Made by a program: the position numbers and the translations under genes. From positions 462,364,072 to 462,428,071 of the forward strand of contig NC_081406.1 of assembly GCF_030272615.1 (NCBI RefSeq): DNA of 64,000 bases, in the 5' to 3' direction. Below are positions 59,277 to 64,000 of this stretch, piece after piece. The notes under the pieces were generated by a model that worked only from the letters and a program-made list of their open reading frames with translations, was not told the origin of the DNA and did not search any database. The DNA is from Cryptomeria japonica. Taxonomy: Eukaryota > Streptophyta > Pinopsida > Cupressales > Cupressaceae. The number at the start of each line of letters is the position of its first letter. Within the stretch, counting starts at the first letter, position 1.

Positions 59277-61225
59277 TCAACGAGATGAAGGAAGCACCCC
59301 AACCAAAAAAACCTTATGAAGAATACGTTTAGTAGCTAGAGCTCTTGTAATAGGGGGATTGAAAGGTTTCTTTGACCTCTTCTTCTTCGAAGTTTCTAAG
59401 GAAGACAAAATAGTAGATTGAATCCCTATAGCAATTTCTAAATTTGCTTTAACATGTTTAGGCTTACGCCCCCTTTTCCCTAGATTAGACAAGGGTGAGG
59501 AAGGAAGCAGAGGAGTTTGAACCAAAGTAAGCCCTGAAGCAACCACCACATTGGTCTTATCTCCCCAATTCTCCTCTTTGTCTGAGGCCACCGGAGGTAA
59601 TGGTGACACAAGTCCTGGAACCACCAATGCCTTCTCCCTATGAAGGAGATCAAAAGGGTTATTGATGGGAAAAGTAGCCAAATCATTCTCCAAAACACCT
59701 AAATCCACTGAAATTGAGGAGATAACCTTATTAGCTAAAGGGGAATCTAGAAGAGTCTTATTAGTATTAGCTAAATCCTGAACCTGAGCAATGAGAAGGT
59801 CATTCGAGGCAATGTCCACCGAATTAACATTTTCACCCTCATGCTCTAATAAAGTCCTCTCATTTCATGTAGCTACAACACTTATAACTTTCTATGGAAA
59901 ACTAGGGGAACCTATATCCGCCCCTACCCTAATGCCCAAGTCAACCGTAGGCTCAGAGATGCCCAGATCCACCCTGGTTTGAGAAGATGGGACCAAATTA
60001 GAGACAGAAGGTTTGTTTAACAAAAGAGCATTAGAACGGCCAATCCTCATGTAATGAATATAATTATTGAGAGCCATTTCAAAATCCATAGCAGAGACGG
60101 GTTTGTTCACAATGGGAGGAGGGTTGAAAGTAGAACCAGACAATTATTTTTTTTCCCAAGTATGAGGTTCCACATTTTCCACAAACGAAGAATCAGATTC
60201 CCCCGAACCAAAATGGATAGATTTCATGTGAAAAAAAATTGGGGAGTCCATAACTACAACAGATAGACCAAAAACCCTCGAATCTTTAACCAAATTTTGC
60301 CACCATAAAACAAAGGGAGACCTAATATTACAAAAAATTGGCGGCTGAGTATTAGGGCAAGTTAACACACAAATTTTAACAACCAGAACCCCATCCTCAA
60401 GCAATGAACAAGACATCAAGAATTTACCCAAAGAATCCCCAATTTTTGATAATATATCAAATTCAAATAATTCCGAAGGTAAGAGTGGAAGTTTAAACCA
60501 CACAGGGACCTGTTTTGGACCAACTCTAGAAAATGCCAAAAACGGTTTCCAACTTTCCACAAAAATCAGGTTTCTTCCAAGCCAAAAAAATGAAGAACTT
60601 AGAGCCTTATCCCTAGCAGATGCTGAGTTGAATATAACAAGAAAAGAGCTTACAGAAAGCACATGTAGCATACCATAGAGCGTGAATTTTACGGTGAAGC
60701 TTGAAAAGGGAAATAGAATCACCCCAGACCTGAATCACAACCGCAAGCTGTTGGAGATCCATAGCTTTCTTTCCCAAAACGACATCCGAAGCATCAATCA
60801 ATGAGATCGAAACTAGAGTAGGCTGCAAAGGTAAAACCAAACTCTGTACATGACCCCCCCACATCCTTAACCAAGTTTACAGAGGTATTCGCAAAATGAT
60901 TTTGTGCCTTATTTTTCTTTTGTTTGCCTTTATGTCGAGCTCCTTGATTTTGAGCCCATTTTTTATCTTGCCAAAAAAACCCTCTGAAGTAAGCTGAGGA
61001 AGGAACAAATTGAAATGTCTTTTCCTCCAACGGCCAAGTGGGTGAAGCCAACACATCTACCCATCTACCTTCATGAAAAACCCATTGTGGCACATGTCTA
61101 GCTTGAGCGCCAAAAGAGTCTTTTAGGGGGAGCAGATCAGACACCGCCTCATGCCCTGAACGTAGAGCCTTCTGCCTACCCTGTGCATCAAACCCTAAAC
61201 TTTGCACATCCCAAAAATTTGCCAT
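59277..61225 (-). pseudogene. LINE ORF1 remnant (DUF4283-like RNA-binding protein)
   Basis: ATG at 61225 opens MANFWDVQSLGFDAQGRQKA. The first part is basic (KGKQKKNKAQN). Frame shifts occur near 60855, at a run of seven C, and near 60710. From 60722 a 192-codon stretch gives the DUF4283-like fold: SSFLVIFNSASARDKAL, FWLGRNLIFVESWKPFL, VPVWFKLPLLPSELF, IGDSLGKFL. After stops at 60144 and 59892 the same register continues through a low-complexity part to a Lys/Arg-rich C-terminus (GKRGRKPKHV, KKKRSKKPF). No zinc knuckle is visible. It ends 38 bases before ORF2. Confidence 0.8.
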
Positions 61226-61240
61226 CCCACTATTTTATGT

Positions 61241-62787
61241 TGTGACTACAATATTTTATAGATAAATTTAGATTTGAGATGGATATTAAAATAAAACAAC
61301 AGAAGTAAGTTGAATTAAAAAGACTGATATTTAACACTCGCTAAAAAATCCATCATTATTTCAATCTTGTGCCTCCAATATATCTGATTAGATATTCTCA
61401 AATTAAAATGTACCAAATAAAATTGTCTTTTCATATTTAGACTGAAAAGAACTTGCTCACATTTCTCTAATGAACTTGTATATTTATCATGATAATTAAA
61501 TGCAAAACTATTCTGAGCAGTGTTATGATCCTCTCCAAAAACAAAAAACAAAAACCATGCTCAAAATATCCACACTCTTAATTATTTTGTTGTATTTTAC
61601 AATAAAAAATGCACAAAAAAGACCATTCTCCTATCAAATTCAATTCATAATTTTCAGAAAACCCATTTATCATCAAAGAGTTTCTTCTTTTCTATTCGAA
61701 ATGACCTTTCCAATATACAAATATACCATGATAAGAAGAAACATTACAAACTACATATACACAAAAGAAAAATATATAATTTTCTAAATATTACTCTTTT
61801 TAGTTATATTTTACAGAACAAAAAATAGCTATTCAGTCATTACATTTAACCCCCATCCTCAAACAGTCAATCTGTCAATTTGTGATAATTTTTAGGGATT
61901 TAACAACATTAATTTGCCAATACGATATTCTAGATTGACGTAGCACACATCCCACCATTTTAAAAGAATAATATTTAACTATTTTGTAGCAATCGAGGTG
62001 GTTGTAAAGAAAAATTATGGAAGTAGATTGTCCAGCAAAATGAACAAAATAAAAGTAGGTGTACATTTGTTTCCAGCATACGAATGTTTGGTAAAATCAT
62101 TCATGGAAGATGTAGTGACCGCAAAAAAAAGTCAAGTTATTTGATTTGTCAAAGATTTTGATTTTTCAAATATTTAGAAAAGAGTGTCACCCAAAAGAAT
62201 AAGAATGATGACAAATTGTACCAAAAAATGCATACATAGCAAGTTGTTGCAGATGTCAGTCATGAAGAATAAGTGGCATTGATGGAAGGGTTGTGTTAGT
62301 AAAGATTTTGAAGTTTGTCTTTTTTGTCTATGTAGTGCATGGGTTTAGAAATTTTGAAAGCTTTATCATTCAATCTATTTTGTGACATTTATTTATTTCA
62401 TTAAAAAAAAATGAAAATAATTTATAATTTTATAAAAAAAATATAAAGAAAATAATTTGCATTTTTATTAAAACAAGATTTAAGTTTCATACATTCATTA
62501 ATTCTTCGCGATTTTCTTTTTTTTATAATTGATTTGTGGACTTTACATATCATTGGCATTATAAGTCTTATCATTTGACTATGACTCATGGAGTTCATAT
62601 AAATTGGGTCTATCGACCTCAAGGACTCACTTGGATTGAATAGATTATACATAACAGAGGTTAACTTGTTACTTTAATGCTCAATTAGACCCCATAAGGG
62701 TCTTATCAAAATTGAAAGACATCACAAATGTCAATCTCAACTTAACAACAATTTGATACAAATGTCAATCTCATGCAGATAGTTGGA
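61241..62787. other. AT-rich non-coding spacer
   Basis: No coding or repeat homology seen on either strand; short A and T runs only. Open frames under 100 codons here are low-complexity. Confidence 0.7.
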
Positions 62788-62988
62788 TGTTGGCATTCTA
62801 CACTATTATGAGAATAATTGATGTTGTCATTGATGGCAACCATCTGGCAACCAAATGGAAAGTCACCGGCAATTGATTTCTACATGTCCGGCACCAACAG
62901 GCACTTCAGCGGCATTCAGATTACATCGGCAACAAAGCATACGGGCACTCCAACCGACATGGTATATTGTAAAAGACTCATATATGTA
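62788..62988 (+). repeat. 5' end of a copia LTR, interrupted
   Basis: TGTTGGCATT at 62788 and a second TGTTGTCATTGATG at 62822 reproduce the paired start motif of the LTR at 8029. Repeated 'ccggca' motifs follow, as in the LTR at 29826. After 201 bases a gypsy LTR begins. Confidence 0.7.
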
Positions 62989-64000
62989 TGTAGCGTCGTA
63001 AATTGTACGCACTTGCTAGGGTGGTACAATTTCACACCTAGTTTAGCACCCGCCTTGGCGCATTTTGCATTTTGCATTGCATTTCCCCTTTAGCACTTAA
63101 TTAATTAAATTAATTAGGTCTAAGGTTCTATTTCATCATCTTCCATATCATAAAGTTTGGCCCTTTTCATTAAAGTGTGCCCCTTTCATTTTATTCCTCC
63201 AATACATCATTTAATCAAAAACCCTAATTAGGTCCTATTTTGATCTTGGGGGCTTCATTTCGGGGGTCAAAACATCTCAAAATCACCTGTAACTTCAGGA
63301 TTCGCTCTATAATCATCATATCCGACGGCTCTGAAAATTTGGTGAAAAGTTGTCGAGACCATGGCGCCCGGCGTGCACATGGTCCCGGACATTTTTCCCA
63401 AAATTTCAGGAGCGCAATCCAATCATAAAATAAAGCTTAACCAAAAGAAATTGGTGGGAGATTCAATCTCTAGGTCGGCCAAAAGTTGAAATTAAGACCT
63501 AGGCTTTCATATATAAGAGCTCTCTTTCTTCATTTGAAAGGATCAGAGAATTTGGTTTCAGGGACCTTCTATGCAGCGAAAGAGCAGATCTTTGAAGACT
63601 TCAACAACATTCAACATCCATCCATCAAGCATCTATCAATTTCATTCATCCATTTAGGGCTTTGAAGGCATTGAAGAACAATAAGGGATCACTGACTGAA
63701 GATTGGCTTGTACCCCTCCCTTGGGGTTGGGTATGATTTCATGTTGTTTTCATGTCTTTGCATAAGCTTCATCATATCATTTGTATTCATTCTTTAGATC
63801 ACTTTACATCTTGATTTGGAGCATTTACATTATCATGTACAAGCAATTAGGGTTTACTTTCTAGGTTGCTCTAGTTTGCTTACTTGCATTTTGGGATCTT
63901 GCACACACACAAGGTCTGCACACACTACTTTTACAATACAACTTGGCTATTCATGGAGGTGGAAACCACCAAAGCGGGGGTTTGACTAAGGCAAAACCCT
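62989..64000 (+). repeat. Gypsy LTR, runs off the window
   Basis: TGTAGCGTCGTAAATTGTAC opens the LTR, related to the starts at 19715 and 23516. A TATA box lies at 63509-63518. The end of the window, 'cgggggtttgactaaggc', matches the late part of the LTR at 19715-20390. Whether it is a 5' LTR, 3' LTR or solo LTR cannot be told here. Confidence 0.7.
63509..63518 (+). promoter_or_regulatory. TATA box of the gypsy LTR
   Basis: CATATATAAG followed by a CT-rich stretch (agctctctttcttc) is a strong plant core-promoter pattern, 520 bases into the LTR. Transcription is inferred, not shown. Confidence 0.55.

Larger units (their letters stand above)
53649..61240 (-). mobile_element. Nearly full-length plant L1-type LINE
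   Basis: About 7.6 kb on the minus strand: ORF1 (61225-59277), ORF2 (59239-55029), a long 3' region and an A-rich end (TTTATCAAAAAAAAC on the minus strand at about 53665-53649). Every expected domain is present, unlike the LINE at 23.6-29 kb. A clear target duplication was not found. Breaks are mostly substitutions plus a few one-base shifts in G/C runs. Confidence 0.88.

Overview
The window is plant nuclear DNA made almost wholly of decayed retrotransposons. I found no host gene, rRNA, tRNA or CRISPR array. Evidence: plant-type Ty1/copia polyproteins with initiator-Met-tRNA primer sites, Ty3/gypsy Tat-like gag and chromodomain pol, plant L1-type LINEs with a DUF4283-like ORF1 and an RNase H-bearing ORF2, and long AT-rich spacers. 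The diversity and age of the copies suit a large, repeat-rich genome. A gymnosperm is my guess, but nothing here proves it.

Layout, left to right. 1-3390: copia fragment cut at both ends. 3391-4885: LTR-like non-coding DNA. 4874-8028: gag-protease part of a Tat-like gypsy element without polymerase; its 3' region resumes at 19137 and meets its LTR at 19715, because a complete copia element (8029-19136) sits inside it. That copia element holds its own 3.85-kb foreign segment (11709-15559) between integrase and reverse transcriptase. 20880-23575: a second gag-only gypsy remnant with tandem and palindromic 3' repeats. 23576-28950: LINE on the minus strand, lacking the RT core, with a 378-bp TRIM element at 25428-25805. 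28951-29825: AT-rich.

29826-36438: the best preserved element, a copia with near-identical LTRs, a perfect ATTTT target duplication and one uninterrupted reading register of 1373 codons broken only by eight stop codons. 36439-41305: AT-rich DNA with two local duplications. 41306-52906: a head-to-tail array of six ~0.5-kb LTRs alternating with five ~1.06-kb internal segments of a non-autonomous LTR element on the minus strand; one internal segment is interrupted by a chromovirus fragment (43959-47467). 53650-61240: a nearly full-length LINE, minus strand. 61241-62787: AT-rich. 62788-62988: start of a copia LTR, interrupted at 62989 by a gypsy LTR that runs off the window.

No two genes work together in the usual sense. 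The relations are nesting, non-autonomous dependence and recombination. The most unusual structure is the LTR-sharing tandem array at 41-53 kb; next are the TRIM, the repeat arrays in the second gypsy 3' region, and the unexplained insert at 11.7-15.6 kb.
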